From Flammeovirga pacifica (GTDB lineage Bacteria; Bacteroidota; Bacteroidia; Cytophagales; Flammeovirgaceae): a DNA stretch of 64,000 bases. Where the stretch lies: NCBI RefSeq assembly GCF_000807855.2, contig NZ_JRYR02000001.1, forward strand, positions 3,451,837 to 3,515,836, written 5' to 3'. How positions within the stretch are numbered: the stretch's first letter is position 1; each line of letters starts with the position of its first letter. A program made the position numbers and the translations under genes. A model generated the notes under the pieces. It did not search any database and had not been told where the DNA came from. It saw only the letters and a program-made list of their open reading frames with translations. This document shows, one piece after another, positions 18,153-26,494 of the stretch.

Positions 18153-19646
18153 TTATTGAACAGGTGCTGTTCTACAGCCTCTACCACCTAATTGTCTATA
18201 CTCTTGATAATAATTTCTTGATGCTAACTTTCTATTTGATATTTGCAATAAATTTTTATTTCGGTTGTAAGATCCTCCTCTGACACCACTTCCAAGGGCA
18301 GTATCATTACAAGGCCAGTTTTCTACATCTGCAAGACCTTCTTTTGTACACAAATGGCCGTCTCCATGAATGCCACTAAATACTCTACCTTTAGAATGAC
18401 CGATTGTTACTACTTTTTCAGAAACATTTCCACTCATTTCCATAATCCCGTAAAAAGTTGCACCCACTTGTATTCTTGTTAAAGAAGATCCTGTATAGTA
18501 ACTAGAAAATTTACCAGTTCTGTAAGGTGTGTAATTACCCCCGTTTCTCTTTTTGAAATTAGCGTTACCAGTTGTCATAGAGTAATTTCCAGATATACTT
18601 TCAGATTTCGTATTTTTATTTTCAGTAGTGTAATCGTCTTCGTTTAATGAAGTGTTTCCCCATACATATTCATTAGCAACAGGTGTAGCTGTACCTCTAC
18701 ATGCTTTTTCATATTCTAATTCTGTAATTGGTCTTAATGCTGACCAATCTAAAAAAGCTGCTAATCCTTGCCAAGACAAGAATTGAATAGGAACATATGG
18801 TTTATCAGAATACACTACACTATCTGTTCTCACAATAAGATTTCTACCTTTTTCTTTTTTTCGTATCAGGTTAGAAGCATCATCAAAGTTTATGGTACTT
18901 AAGAATGCTGCAAATTGTGCTTGTGTGATTTCATATTTCATACAATAAAATGCTTTGTATCCTTTAGGGAAATCAGCAGAAAGAGTACCTTCTTGATCAC
19001 CTTGATAATTGACGTTGGTAGTATCATAATACAACTGATTCATTTGATTACCGATAGTTATTTCATTTTCACTACTCACTAAATAAGTATCAGTAGTATT
19101 TGATCCATTGTATTTGTAAAAATGTCCAGGTTCAGTACCTCCAGATCCTAAATGATATGATCCCTCTGGAACGTACACCATTTCGAAAGCAAATCCTCTT
19201 AATGAACAAAATTGATCATCAGCAAGATTATTTTCTCCATAATTCCATAAAAAAGAAATATCATAACTGACAGATTTCTGATTAATATTATTTTTACTGT
19301 AAACAAACGCACCATGAGCGTTGCCTGACAAATCATCATTACTTACGTCGATTTTAGCATTATCTGATAAGTGCCCATGATCATTTGCATCGTAGTTTAA
19401 TTTCACGTGCGACCATTCTCCATCTTTAGTTTTGTATTTGAAGAATACCCAAGCAGCATCCCAATTACCGGGTCCACTATTTATTTTCCATGAATTATCC
19501 CACGTTATATTTATATTAATTTCAATAGTTTTATTATCAATGTCTTTATCGCCAAACTCTAAAGAATTGATTGAAATGTTATTGGCCTTTGTAGAAAAGG
19601 ATACAATAAAAAATAGGATGATAATTTTATAGTAGCTTTTTGACAT
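18153..19646 (-). CDS. SUMF1/formylglycine-generating-enzyme-like secreted protein, cassette B
   Basis: 497 residues. Signal peptide (about 1-21, IIILFFIVSFSTKA), an N-terminal beta domain (about 23-145) with WDNSWKINSGPGNWDAAWVFFKYK, then the SUMF1/FGE fold (about 155-497): FEMVYVPEGSYHLGS, FYCMKYEITQAQFAAFLS, PIQFLSWQGLAAFLDWSALRPITELEYEKACRG, MEMSGNVSEKVV, GVRGGSYNR, GGRGCRTAP. True FGE converts a sulfatase Cys to formylglycine with two copper-binding Cys in a YLCHxxYC-like motif after RGGS. Here that segment is GGSYNRNKNLLQISNR without Cys, so FGE activity is unlikely and the fold is probably used for binding. No sulfatase gene is in the window. First gene of a two-gene unit with the T9SS cargo at 17458. 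Confidence 0.87.
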   Translation of the reverse strand: MSKSYYKIIILFFIVSFSTKANNISINSLEFGDKDIDNKTIEININITWDNSWKINSGPGNWDAAWVFFKYKTKDGEWSHVKLNYDANDHGHLSDNAKIDVSNDDLSGNAHGAFVYSKNNINQKSVSYDISFLWNYGENNLADDQFCSLRGFAFEMVYVPEGSYHLGSGGTEPGHFYKYNGSNTTDTYLVSSENEITIGNQMNQLYYDTTNVNYQGDQEGTLSADFPKGYKAFYCMKYEITQAQFAAFLSTINFDDASNLIRKKEKGRNLIVRTDSVVYSDKPYVPIQFLSWQGLAAFLDWSALRPITELEYEKACRGTATPVANEYVWGNTSLNEDDYTTENKNTKSESISGNYSMTTGNANFKKRNGGNYTPYRTGKFSSYYTGSSLTRIQVGATFYGIMEMSGNVSEKVVTIGHSKGRVFSGIHGDGHLCTKEGLADVENWPCNDTALGSGVRGGSYNRNKNLLQISNRKLASRNYYQEYRQLGGRGCRTAPVQ

Positions 19647-19879
19647 ATAGATAAAAGTTAATTTTCAGGTTCTATCTCTAAAACATCATAAATCTGAAAA
19701 AGTATCACTTATGTACTGTTTATTCAGGAAAATAAATTTTTTGATCAAAATCACTTTGATAATGCCATTTTCACCTTAGAATAATAATATTTATAATCTT
19801 ATTCTAAGAATCATTTAAAATTGATTTTCACCTTTTTACCTAAAACTTTCTTTTTTTTTATTTTTCTTTCATCATTAAA

Positions 19880-19908
19880 AAAAGGAGACTTTAATAAAGT
19901 ATCCTTTT
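19880..19908 (-). terminator. terminator of SUMF1/T9SS cassette A
   Basis: Stem AAAAGGAGACTT / AAGTATCCTTTT (one mismatch), with an A-tract on the left that becomes a U-tract on the minus transcript. It separates the two cassettes. Confidence 0.8.
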
Positions 19909-19941
19909 ATGGAGTTTGATCTATTCTTAACTGAAAATCTT

Positions 19942-20586
19942 TTAACGGGTAATCATAGGAAATGAACTGTTTCTGTATTTTATATAATAGATACCTTTTT
20001 TATGTTTGTTGAGCGTAATATTAATAAGGTTGTCAGTAACTACATCTATATTATATATTACGTTTTTGCCTAGGCTGTCAAATATTTTTAGGTATTGCAA
20101 ATCATCTTTATTCATCTTAATGTAAAAGAATCCGCTATTTGGGTTGGGGTATATTGTTATTGTATTTATATCGTTATTACTAACTTTTTTAGGTCCAAAA
20201 TACTCAGATTGACCATCATAATCGGTTTGTTTAATTCTATAATAAGCGGTTCCTAGGAATGGAGAAGTATCAGTAAATTGGTATTCAATCTCAATATTTG
20301 AATTCCCAAAGCCATTTACTTGACCTATTGATGACCAATTTAAACCATCCAAAGACCTTTCAACAATAAAATAATCGTTGTTAATTTCAGTATATGTACT
20401 CCACTTTATTTCAACGATCCCAGCCTTTTTAGTAGCTGTGAAATAACCAAATGTTACAGGTAGATCCGTATCGTTAATAATTTCAGCATATGTAAACTGT
20501 CCACTTTCACCTCCTGTATAAATATTTTGACTAAATGAGACAGTTGAAAGTACAAATGAGAATAAAATTGTATAAATAGATTTCAT
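19942..20586 (-). CDS. small T9SS type-A cargo protein, cassette A
   Basis: 214 residues, paralogue of the protein at 17458. Signal peptide MKSIYTILFSFVLSTVSFSQ, the shared segment IYTGGESGQFTYAEIINDTD, a fibronectin-like domain (LPVTFGYFTATKKAGIVEIKWS to YYRIKQTDYDGQSEYF), then a type-A sorting domain (about 142-214: ITIYPNPNSGFFYIKM, IFDSLGKNVI, HKKGIYYIKY). The C-terminal strand FPMITR is less typical than KKLVVY of the paralogue, so sorting efficiency may differ (inference). It follows the SUMF1-like gene by 29 bp, clearly co-transcribed, and the transcript is closed at 19880-19908. Confidence 0.87.
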   Translation of the reverse strand: MKSIYTILFSFVLSTVSFSQNIYTGGESGQFTYAEIINDTDLPVTFGYFTATKKAGIVEIKWSTYTEINNDYFIVERSLDGLNWSSIGQVNGFGNSNIEIEYQFTDTSPFLGTAYYRIKQTDYDGQSEYFGPKKVSNNDINTITIYPNPNSGFFYIKMNKDDLQYLKIFDSLGKNVIYNIDVVTDNLINITLNKHKKGIYYIKYRNSSFPMITR

Positions 20587-20615
20587 ATAAAGAGTGAATT
20601 TATAGTAATGATAAT

Positions 20616-22163
20616 TTAGTTAGATGGAGCTGTTCTACATCCTCTTCCTCCAATATGAGCTTTCTCCCCTTTGATTGTAAATGCAGCAGAAACTCTATTG
20701 GAAATTCTCATACGGCCTTTATTTTTATTATAGGCACTTCCCTTAATGCCTACTCCAATTGCATCCGTATTATCAGGCCAAAAAGAAACATTGGCTCTAC
20801 CATTAGCATCAAGTTCACCATCTCCGTGTAACCCGGTGTAGGCTCGCCCTTGTGGTCGTCCAACTGTAATTACCCTTTCTTCAACGTTGCCTCCCATTTC
20901 CATAATACCATAAAAAGTAGCACCTGCTTCTACCCTTGTTATTGAAGAACTTCCTGAAACAGGATAGGCTGATAAGATTCCGTACCGGTAAGGTGTTCTT
21001 TGATTAGTGATTGTAGTTATTTTGTAGATGGCATTGCCATTTGAGTTAGAAAAATTACTGGCAACTTGTTCGTTGTTGGTACCTTCATTAGTAAATGAAT
21101 ATTTAAGGGTGGTATCTTGTATTATGTTATTATTTCCCCAAACATACTCGTTCGCCACAGGTGCAGCTGTTCCTCTACAAGCTTTCTCAAATTCTAACTC
21201 AGTAAAAGGTCTCAGTGCTGCCCAATCTAGAAATGAGGCTAATCCTTTCCATGATAAATATTGAACAGGTATATAAGGTTCTGCGGCTGTAAAAACACTA
21301 TCATCTACCGTGGTAATGTTATTTCTAACTTTTACTTTCCTAATTAATAAACTATCCGCTAAGCTTCCATCAATGGAACTGAGAAGTCCTGCAAATTGCC
21401 CTTGAGTGATTTCATATTTCATACAATAGAAAGCATTGTAACCTTTCGGAAATTCAGCAGGAACAGGCCCTAATTGATCGCCTTGCTTATATAAACTGGT
21501 AGAGTCAATGATGTCATACCATAAATCACCAACAGTATTTCCAATTGATATTTCATCTTCATTAGAAACAGTGTAAGAATCAGTGGTGTTGGTTCCGTTA
21601 AACTTATAAAAATGCCCATTTTCACCACCTGTTGATCCCAATTCGAAAGGTGCTTCAGGAACATATACCATTTCAATGGCGAAAAAACGAATATTTAATG
21701 TATCATCATTAGTCATACCACTAGCACCGTAATTCCACTTTAAACCTAAGTCATAGAGTACAGATTGTTGTGTTATGTCTGTTTTACTGTGTATAAAAAG
21801 ACCATGTGCGTTTCCTAAACCATCATCGTTGCTCAAGTCAATTGTTGCTTTATCATTTAACTCTGTATGTCCATGATTCATATCGATGTCGTAGTTAAAC
21901 TTCACATGTTTCCATTGACCATTATTGTCTCTGAATTTTGCAAATACCCAAACTGCATCCCAATTGGCAGGACCAGAAGTAACCTTCCATGAGTTATCCC
22001 ATTCTAAAGTGAGGTTGACAATAAGAGATTTTTCAGTCAGATTTTTTTCACCATAGCTGAGGTTTGAAATTCTAACATTATTTCCAACGAGTTGATTGGT
22101 TAATAAAAATAGAGTGATGAATAATGTGCTGATCTTAAGATAGTAATGAGAGTGATTGAACAT
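20616..22163 (-). CDS. SUMF1/formylglycine-generating-enzyme-like secreted protein, cassette A
   Basis: 515 residues, paralogue of the protein at 18153 with the same domain order: signal peptide (FITLFLLTNQLVG), N-terminal beta domain (NVRISNLSYGEKNLTEKSL, WDNSWKVTSGPANWDAVWVF), SUMF1/FGE fold (FAIEMVYVPEAPFELGS, FYCMKYEITQGQFAGLLS, PVQYLSWKGLASFLDWAALRPFTELEFEKACRG, MEMGGNVEERVI). The FGE active-site segment reads GIKGSAYNKNKGRMRISNR, again without the two catalytic Cys; only the structural Cys of GGRGCRTAP remains. A carbohydrate- or protein-binding role is more likely than sulfatase activation. First gene of the cassette with 19942. The upstream ~380 bp contains no other gene. Confidence 0.87.
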   Translation of the reverse strand: MFNHSHYYLKISTLFITLFLLTNQLVGNNVRISNLSYGEKNLTEKSLIVNLTLEWDNSWKVTSGPANWDAVWVFAKFRDNNGQWKHVKFNYDIDMNHGHTELNDKATIDLSNDDGLGNAHGLFIHSKTDITQQSVLYDLGLKWNYGASGMTNDDTLNIRFFAIEMVYVPEAPFELGSTGGENGHFYKFNGTNTTDSYTVSNEDEISIGNTVGDLWYDIIDSTSLYKQGDQLGPVPAEFPKGYNAFYCMKYEITQGQFAGLLSSIDGSLADSLLIRKVKVRNNITTVDDSVFTAAEPYIPVQYLSWKGLASFLDWAALRPFTELEFEKACRGTAAPVANEYVWGNNNIIQDTTLKYSFTNEGTNNEQVASNFSNSNGNAIYKITTITNQRTPYRYGILSAYPVSGSSSITRVEAGATFYGIMEMGGNVEERVITVGRPQGRAYTGLHGDGELDANGRANVSFWPDNTDAIGVGIKGSAYNKNKGRMRISNRVSAAFTIKGEKAHIGGRGCRTAPSN

Positions 22164-22490
22164 AAATTAGGTTAATTAAATTTGATAGTCATTTAGTCCT
22201 ATAACACATGGATTTATTAGATAGTTCTTACCTATGTACCTTTTTGTTATAAAGTAAAGAATTTGATAGTGTTTAGATCACAAAGTGATGACTTAGTGTA
22301 CTATCAATTTATTAGAAAAGTACAATAAAGAAGGCTTTTTATGGGATATTTAGTTGATTTTTAGTTCAAAAAAGATAATTCTTTAATGTTGTTAATGAAT
22401 GTAATTCATCATTTTTATATAAGTAGACTTCAAATTAGAATGGAATAGAACATAACCCCACTTGCACTTTGATGAGAATATGATGTAACA
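22164..22490. other. gene-free stretch, about 330 bp
   Basis: Leader side of cassette A (minus strand) and tail side of the CBS gene. AT-rich; no ORF, RNA gene or repeat seen apart from the terminator at its right edge. Confidence 0.5.
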
Positions 22491-22529
22491 AAAAAGAGGT
22501 GGTTTTAATGTATAAAACCACCTCTTTTT
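22491..22529 (-). terminator. strong terminator of cystathionine beta-synthase gene
   Basis: 17-bp perfect stem AAAAAGAGGTGGTTTTA / TAAAACCACCTCTTTTT around a 5-base loop. Confidence 0.92.
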
Positions 22530-22546
22530 AAGTATTTGAATTCGTC

Positions 22547-23929
22547 CTATCCTTTTCCTTTATCATTTGCAGTCTGCTGACGCAAGTGATTCAATACATC
22601 AATCTTAGTAATTAAACCTACGAATTGTGTATCCTTCATAAGGATAGCTACCATACCGTCTCTGAAAATCTCCATCAATCTGTCAATACTATCAGAAGCT
22701 TGTATTACAACCAAGTTACTAGTCATACATTCTGCAGCAAAACGATTAAATGCTGACTCGTCATCATAAACAGTAAATAGAATATCAGATTCATCGATGA
22801 TACCTAATATTTCATCACCATCCATAATAGGAAGTTGAGATATATCGTACATCTTCATCTTTTTATATGTATCTAACAGCGTATCTTCGATATTAGCTGT
22901 TACGACTTCTCCTTTATCATAATGATTAGAGATTAAGTCACGTAAATCTCCATATAACTCTTTCTCAAGAAATCCTTTCTCTTTCATCCAGTGGTCGTTA
23001 AATAGTTTAGAAAAGTACTTGTTTCCACTGTCGCACACAAATGTAACGACACGTTTCGGTTCAGTTTGTTCTTTACAATATTTTAAAGCTGCTGCAATTA
23101 AAGTACCTGAAGAAGATCCTGCTAATAGGCCTTCTTTAATCAGTAATTCACGAGCAGTAGAAAAACTTTCTTTATCAGTAATAGTGTAAGCTGTTTTGGT
23201 TAACGAGAAATCAGCAATTTCTGGGATGAAATCTTCTCCAATTCCTTCTACATACCAAGAACCAGCTTCACCGTATTCTCCTTTATCAATGTAATCTTTA
23301 AGAATAGAACCTTCAGGATCGGCTAAAACCAAATCTGTAGTTGGGCTTACTTTCTTAAAATAAGCAGCCATTCCAGAAATGGTACCTGAAGAACCTACCC
23401 CTGCTACTACAGCATCCACATTTTGATTCATTTGTTCATAAATCTCAGGTCCTGTAGTTAACTCATGTGCTAAAGAGTTATGTGGGTTAGAAAATTGGTC
23501 TATATAATAATATCCTTTTTCATCTGATAAAGCTTTTGCCATATCTTGATAATATTCCGGATGTCCTTTCCCTACATCAGATCTAGTTAATAATACTTCT
23601 ACACCCATAGCTTTAAGATGAGCCACTTTTTCCCTACTCATTTTATCGGGCATCACAAGAATTAATTTATATCCCTTTAATATGGAAATTAAAGCTAACC
23701 CTAATCCAGTATTTCCGGCAGTTGCTTCAATCAGTGTATCACCAGATTTAATTTTACCTTCTTTTTCCGCATTTTCAATCATACATAATGCGATACGGTC
23801 TTTAATAGAACCGCCTGGGTTTTGATTTTCTAACTTTAAATACAATTCACAATGGCCAGTATCTAAGTTCTCAACTTTAACCAATGGAGTATTTCCAATA
23901 AGTGATATAAGATCTTGTGGTTTATTCAT
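22547..23929 (-). CDS. cystathionine beta-synthase (PLP enzyme with CBS-domain pair)
   Basis: 460 residues. The N-terminal fold-type II PLP domain (about 1-310) has LIGNTPLVKV, the PLP lysine in GGSIKDR (Lys43), the phosphate-cradle EATAGNTGLGLA, and GVGSSGTISGMA. Residues about 335-455 form two CBS domains (GEVVTANIEDTLLDTYKKMK, ISQLPIMDGDEILGIIDESDIL, VVIQASDSIDRLMEIF, FVGLITKIDVLNHL). The enzyme joins homocysteine and serine to cystathionine in transsulfuration, in the cytoplasm. The CBS pair may bind adenosyl ligands for regulation, as known for this domain. Some bacterial relatives act as cysteine synthases, so substrate choice is not certain. Its length and domain order match bacterial CBS. 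Monocistronic with a very strong terminator. Confidence 0.9.
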   Translation of the reverse strand: MNKPQDLISLIGNTPLVKVENLDTGHCELYLKLENQNPGGSIKDRIALCMIENAEKEGKIKSGDTLIEATAGNTGLGLALISILKGYKLILVMPDKMSREKVAHLKAMGVEVLLTRSDVGKGHPEYYQDMAKALSDEKGYYYIDQFSNPHNSLAHELTTGPEIYEQMNQNVDAVVAGVGSSGTISGMAAYFKKVSPTTDLVLADPEGSILKDYIDKGEYGEAGSWYVEGIGEDFIPEIADFSLTKTAYTITDKESFSTARELLIKEGLLAGSSSGTLIAAALKYCKEQTEPKRVVTFVCDSGNKYFSKLFNDHWMKEKGFLEKELYGDLRDLISNHYDKGEVVTANIEDTLLDTYKKMKMYDISQLPIMDGDEILGIIDESDILFTVYDDESAFNRFAAECMTSNLVVIQASDSIDRLMEIFRDGMVAILMKDTQFVGLITKIDVLNHLRQQTANDKGKG

Positions 23930-24334
23930 GTATATAGTATTGTCTGAGTTATAAGTGTTTGTTCCGAATTAACGGTTATACAAATGTAATTAAATAAACT
24001 GATGCACGATAAAAATGTATAAGAAATGCACTAAATCTGATCCGTTCTTTTTCTAAGCTTACGAATTTAAGAATAGGAATGATGTGTTTTTTATCAAAGT
24101 ATAGCTTTAGTTGTTTCTTTATTTATCAAATTAGGTTCAAAATATGTTTATAAGTCGTTATTTTAATCAATTGGTAATATTATTGTCAATTTTTTGTTAT
24201 TTATTTAAACTGAATTAGTTTTTGTGAAAAACTTATTTTACATTTGATTAAACATTAATCCATAAATGTTTAAAAATTGATTATTCAATCATTTTGATTA
24301 AAAAATAATCAATAAAAAAATAAAAATAATTCTT

Positions 24335-24355
24335 GAACGTATCTATATTACGTTC
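24335..24355. promoter_or_regulatory. 21-bp palindrome upstream of recA, LexA/SOS-operator candidate
   Basis: GAACGTA-N7-TACGTTC is a perfect 7-bp inverted repeat just upstream of a TAAGTTTG -7-type box. GAAC/GTTC half-sites are used by LexA in several phyla, though with other spacings (Gram-positive boxes are more compact). Its position 90 bp before the recA start and against the promoter fits a repressor site. The LexA box of this lineage is not known to me, so the assignment is inference. Confidence 0.6.
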
Positions 24356-24363
24356 TACTCCCC

Positions 24364-24371
24364 TAAGTTTG
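24364..24371 (+). promoter_or_regulatory. recA promoter -7 box
   Basis: TAAGTTTG matches the Bacteroidota -7 consensus TAnnTTTG, about 75 bases before the chosen ATG. A matching -33 TTTG at the usual spacing is not evident. Confidence 0.5.
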
Positions 24372-24444
24372 TATTATCAACAATTCGAAAGGAGTTTAGT
24401 TGATAAACAAAGAAAGAACATACACACAAAAATATTTAATTATC

Positions 24445-25491
24445 ATGGCTGCGGATAAAGGGCAAAACACAGAAAAGTTAAAAGCATTAGAAACTACTAT
24501 TGCTAAGTTGGAAAAACAGTTCGGTAAAGGAGCTGTAATGAAAATGACAGATGATAGCGTAGAGAAAATACCTGCGATCTCAACTGGCTCATTAGGTCTT
24601 GACTTAGCTTTGGGTGTTGGAGGTATTCCAAGAGGTCGTATTATTGAAATTTACGGTCCGGAATCTTCTGGTAAAACTACCTTAACGCTTCACATGATTG
24701 CTGAAGCACAAAAAACAGGTGGTATGGCTGCATTTATTGATGCAGAACACGCTTTTGATAAAGTATATGCCGAAAAATTGGGTATCGACATGGAAAGATT
24801 GTTGGTAGCTCAGCCAGACCATGGTGAACAAGCTTTAGAAATTGCAGAGCAATTAGTACGTTCTGGTGCAATTGACATATTAGTTGTGGATTCAGTAGCT
24901 GCATTAGTACCAAAAGCAGAATTAGAAGGTGATATGGGTGATAGCAAAATGGGTCTTCATGCTCGTTTAATGTCACAAGCACTTCGTAAGATTACTGGTG
25001 CTATTTCTAAGACAAACTGTTCAGCGATCTTCATTAACCAATTACGTGAAAAGATTGGTGTAATGTTCGGTAACCCTGAAACAACAACAGGTGGTAATGC
25101 CTTGAAATATTATGCTTCAGTACGTTTAGATATCCGTCGTATCGGTGCAATCAAAGAATCTGCTGATAACGTTACAGGTAACCGTACTAGAGTGAAAGTA
25201 CAGAAAAACAAAGTAGCACCTCCTTTCAAACAAACAGAATTTGATATCCTTTATGGTGAAGGTATTTCTCGTGCTGGTGAAGTATTGGATATGGCTGTAG
25301 ATTTTGAGATCGTTAATAAGGCGGGTTCTTGGTTCTCATACAGTGGTTCTAAATTAGGACAAGGTAGAGAAACAGTAAAAGAATTAATCAAATCTAATCC
25401 TGAGTTGATGGAAGAATTAGAAGCGAAAATCAAAGATAAAGTATTTGGTATCGCTCCTGAAGAAGAAGTAGCTGTAGAAGAAGCAGAGTAG
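24445..25491 (+). CDS. recA: recombinase RecA
   Basis: 348 residues from the ATG at 24445 ([16 protein letters not shown]). An in-frame TTG at 24400 would add 15 unrelated residues and is rejected. RecA binds single-stranded DNA, drives homologous strand exchange and stimulates LexA self-cleavage. Seen: N-terminal helix [12 protein letters not shown], Walker A GPESSGKT (71-78), FIDAEHAFD, Walker B region [13 protein letters not shown], loop L1 [22 protein letters not shown], loop L2 [27 protein letters not shown], and an acidic C-terminal tail ([10 protein letters not shown]). Arg codons are mostly CGT, as in rpoB and unlike neighbouring genes, fitting high expression. A palindromic operator candidate lies in the promoter. 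Monocistronic, closed by a strong terminator. Confidence 0.97.
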   Translation: MAADKGQNTEKLKALETTIAKLEKQFGKGAVMKMTDDSVEKIPAISTGSLGLDLALGVGGIPRGRIIEIYGPESSGKTTLTLHMIAEAQKTGGMAAFIDAEHAFDKVYAEKLGIDMERLLVAQPDHGEQALEIAEQLVRSGAIDILVVDSVAALVPKAELEGDMGDSKMGLHARLMSQALRKITGAISKTNCSAIFINQLREKIGVMFGNPETTTGGNALKYYASVRLDIRRIGAIKESADNVTGNRTRVKVQKNKVAPPFKQTEFDILYGEGISRAGEVLDMAVDFEIVNKAGSWFSYSGSKLGQGRETVKELIKSNPELMEELEAKIKDKVFGIAPEEEVAVEEAE

Positions 25492-25572
25492 TCTTCAAAG
25501 CTCAGATAATAAAGAAATATTTATTGGTTAAGTGGGGATACTTACCAATTAAGATAAAATAGTAGTTAAGTA

Positions 25573-25612
25573 AATACCCTAACCTTTAATAAGGTTAGGG
25601 TATTTTTTTTCT
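25573..25612 (+). terminator. recA terminator
   Basis: 15-bp perfect stem AAATACCCTAACCTT / AAGGTTAGGGTATTT (25573-25587, 25592-25606) with a 4-base loop, then a T-run. Confidence 0.92.
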
Positions 25613-25639
25613 TCATTATCACAGTAAAGTTAATCGACT

Positions 25640-26338
25640 TTATTGCGATAAGAGTTTATTTTTTAAACTAGAATTAGAGGCATGATTACCAATAAAAATA
25701 TTAAGTACAGCCTTTTGAAATTCTTTATTTTTGATTTCAATAGCAGGTATTCCTTTTTTATAAATCTTAGTAGTTTGGTTCCCTTCAAAAACAAAACGAT
25801 ATTGATCTCCAACGGCATTTTTATCATCAAAAAGATGAATAAAATCGTCAATATATGAATGGTAATTATCTGTAGCACCATGATTAGAATCGTTGAACAA
25901 TTTCTCAAAGAAGGCGTTCGTCTCAACAAAATTAGTAGGTAATACTACATCAGAGTCTTGGATATTTTTAAATATTGCTGCAAATTCTCCGCTTTTTAAT
26001 AAATCCTTATTTTTAGTGTGAAGTGCCTTAATTTCTTCTATTGTTTCATGAGATTGAAACTGAGTGGATGTAATTACCAAATCAATTATTCTAGTGTTAT
26101 CAGAATAAATAATTTTCAAGGCATCATCATTCTTATTTTCTAAATAAAGCCCACAAGAAAATAGTTTATGTATTCCATCGATGTAGGTACCGCTACCATT
26201 TAAATTGTAAACGGTATTACTGTAATTAATATTAGGAGAATACTCTACATTAAATAATAAGTTGACATCATGATTTTCCTGAGCTTGAAGATAAAAACAA
26301 GGGAAGCTCATGAAAAAGAGTACTAAAAAGTATTTCAT
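25640..26338 (-). CDS. chalcone-isomerase-like periplasmic protein
   Basis: 232 residues with signal peptide MKYFLVLFFMSFPCFYLQAQ. The body follows the bacterial chalcone-isomerase-like pattern: LNGSGTYIDGIHKLFSCGLYLE (usually lNG.G.r...f.KVY..aLYL), a middle with STQFQSHETIEEIKALHTKN, a beta-turn pair FVFEGNQTTKIYKKGIPAIEIKNKEF, and the closing helix FQKAVLNIFIGNHASNSSLKNKLL, which resembles the family ending F..al..iwlG..p....LK..LL. Bacterial members are secreted and of unproven function, probably binding fatty-acid-like or other hydrophobic ligands; plant-type isomerase activity should not be assumed. The N-terminal half is longer and less conserved than usual. Single gene on the minus strand, 156 bp from the BCCT transporter, which is transcribed in the same direction, so co-transcription is possible. 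Confidence 0.7.
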   Translation of the reverse strand: MKYFLVLFFMSFPCFYLQAQENHDVNLLFNVEYSPNINYSNTVYNLNGSGTYIDGIHKLFSCGLYLENKNDDALKIIYSDNTRIIDLVITSTQFQSHETIEEIKALHTKNKDLLKSGEFAAIFKNIQDSDVVLPTNFVETNAFFEKLFNDSNHGATDNYHSYIDDFIHLFDDKNAVGDQYRFVFEGNQTTKIYKKGIPAIEIKNKEFQKAVLNIFIGNHASNSSLKNKLLSQ

Positions 26339-26494
26339 TTAAGTTTGCGTTTAGTTTGGAATTGGATAATTCATTTCTGTTTAGAGCGCAAAGAATTTAA
26401 AATCGCTTACTTTTTTTAATGACGACAATCATCGTTTTAATGAAAATCACTTCAAATATGTTAATAAACTTAATTGATGAATTATAGTAGTTTG

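Noticed and set aside
18153-22163. Sulfatase-activating formylglycine generating enzymes
   Set aside because: The two active-site Cys are missing in both proteins and no sulfatase gene is nearby.
24400-24444. TTG start for recA
   Set aside because: The 15 extra residues do not belong to RecA; ATG 24445 gives the usual N-terminus.
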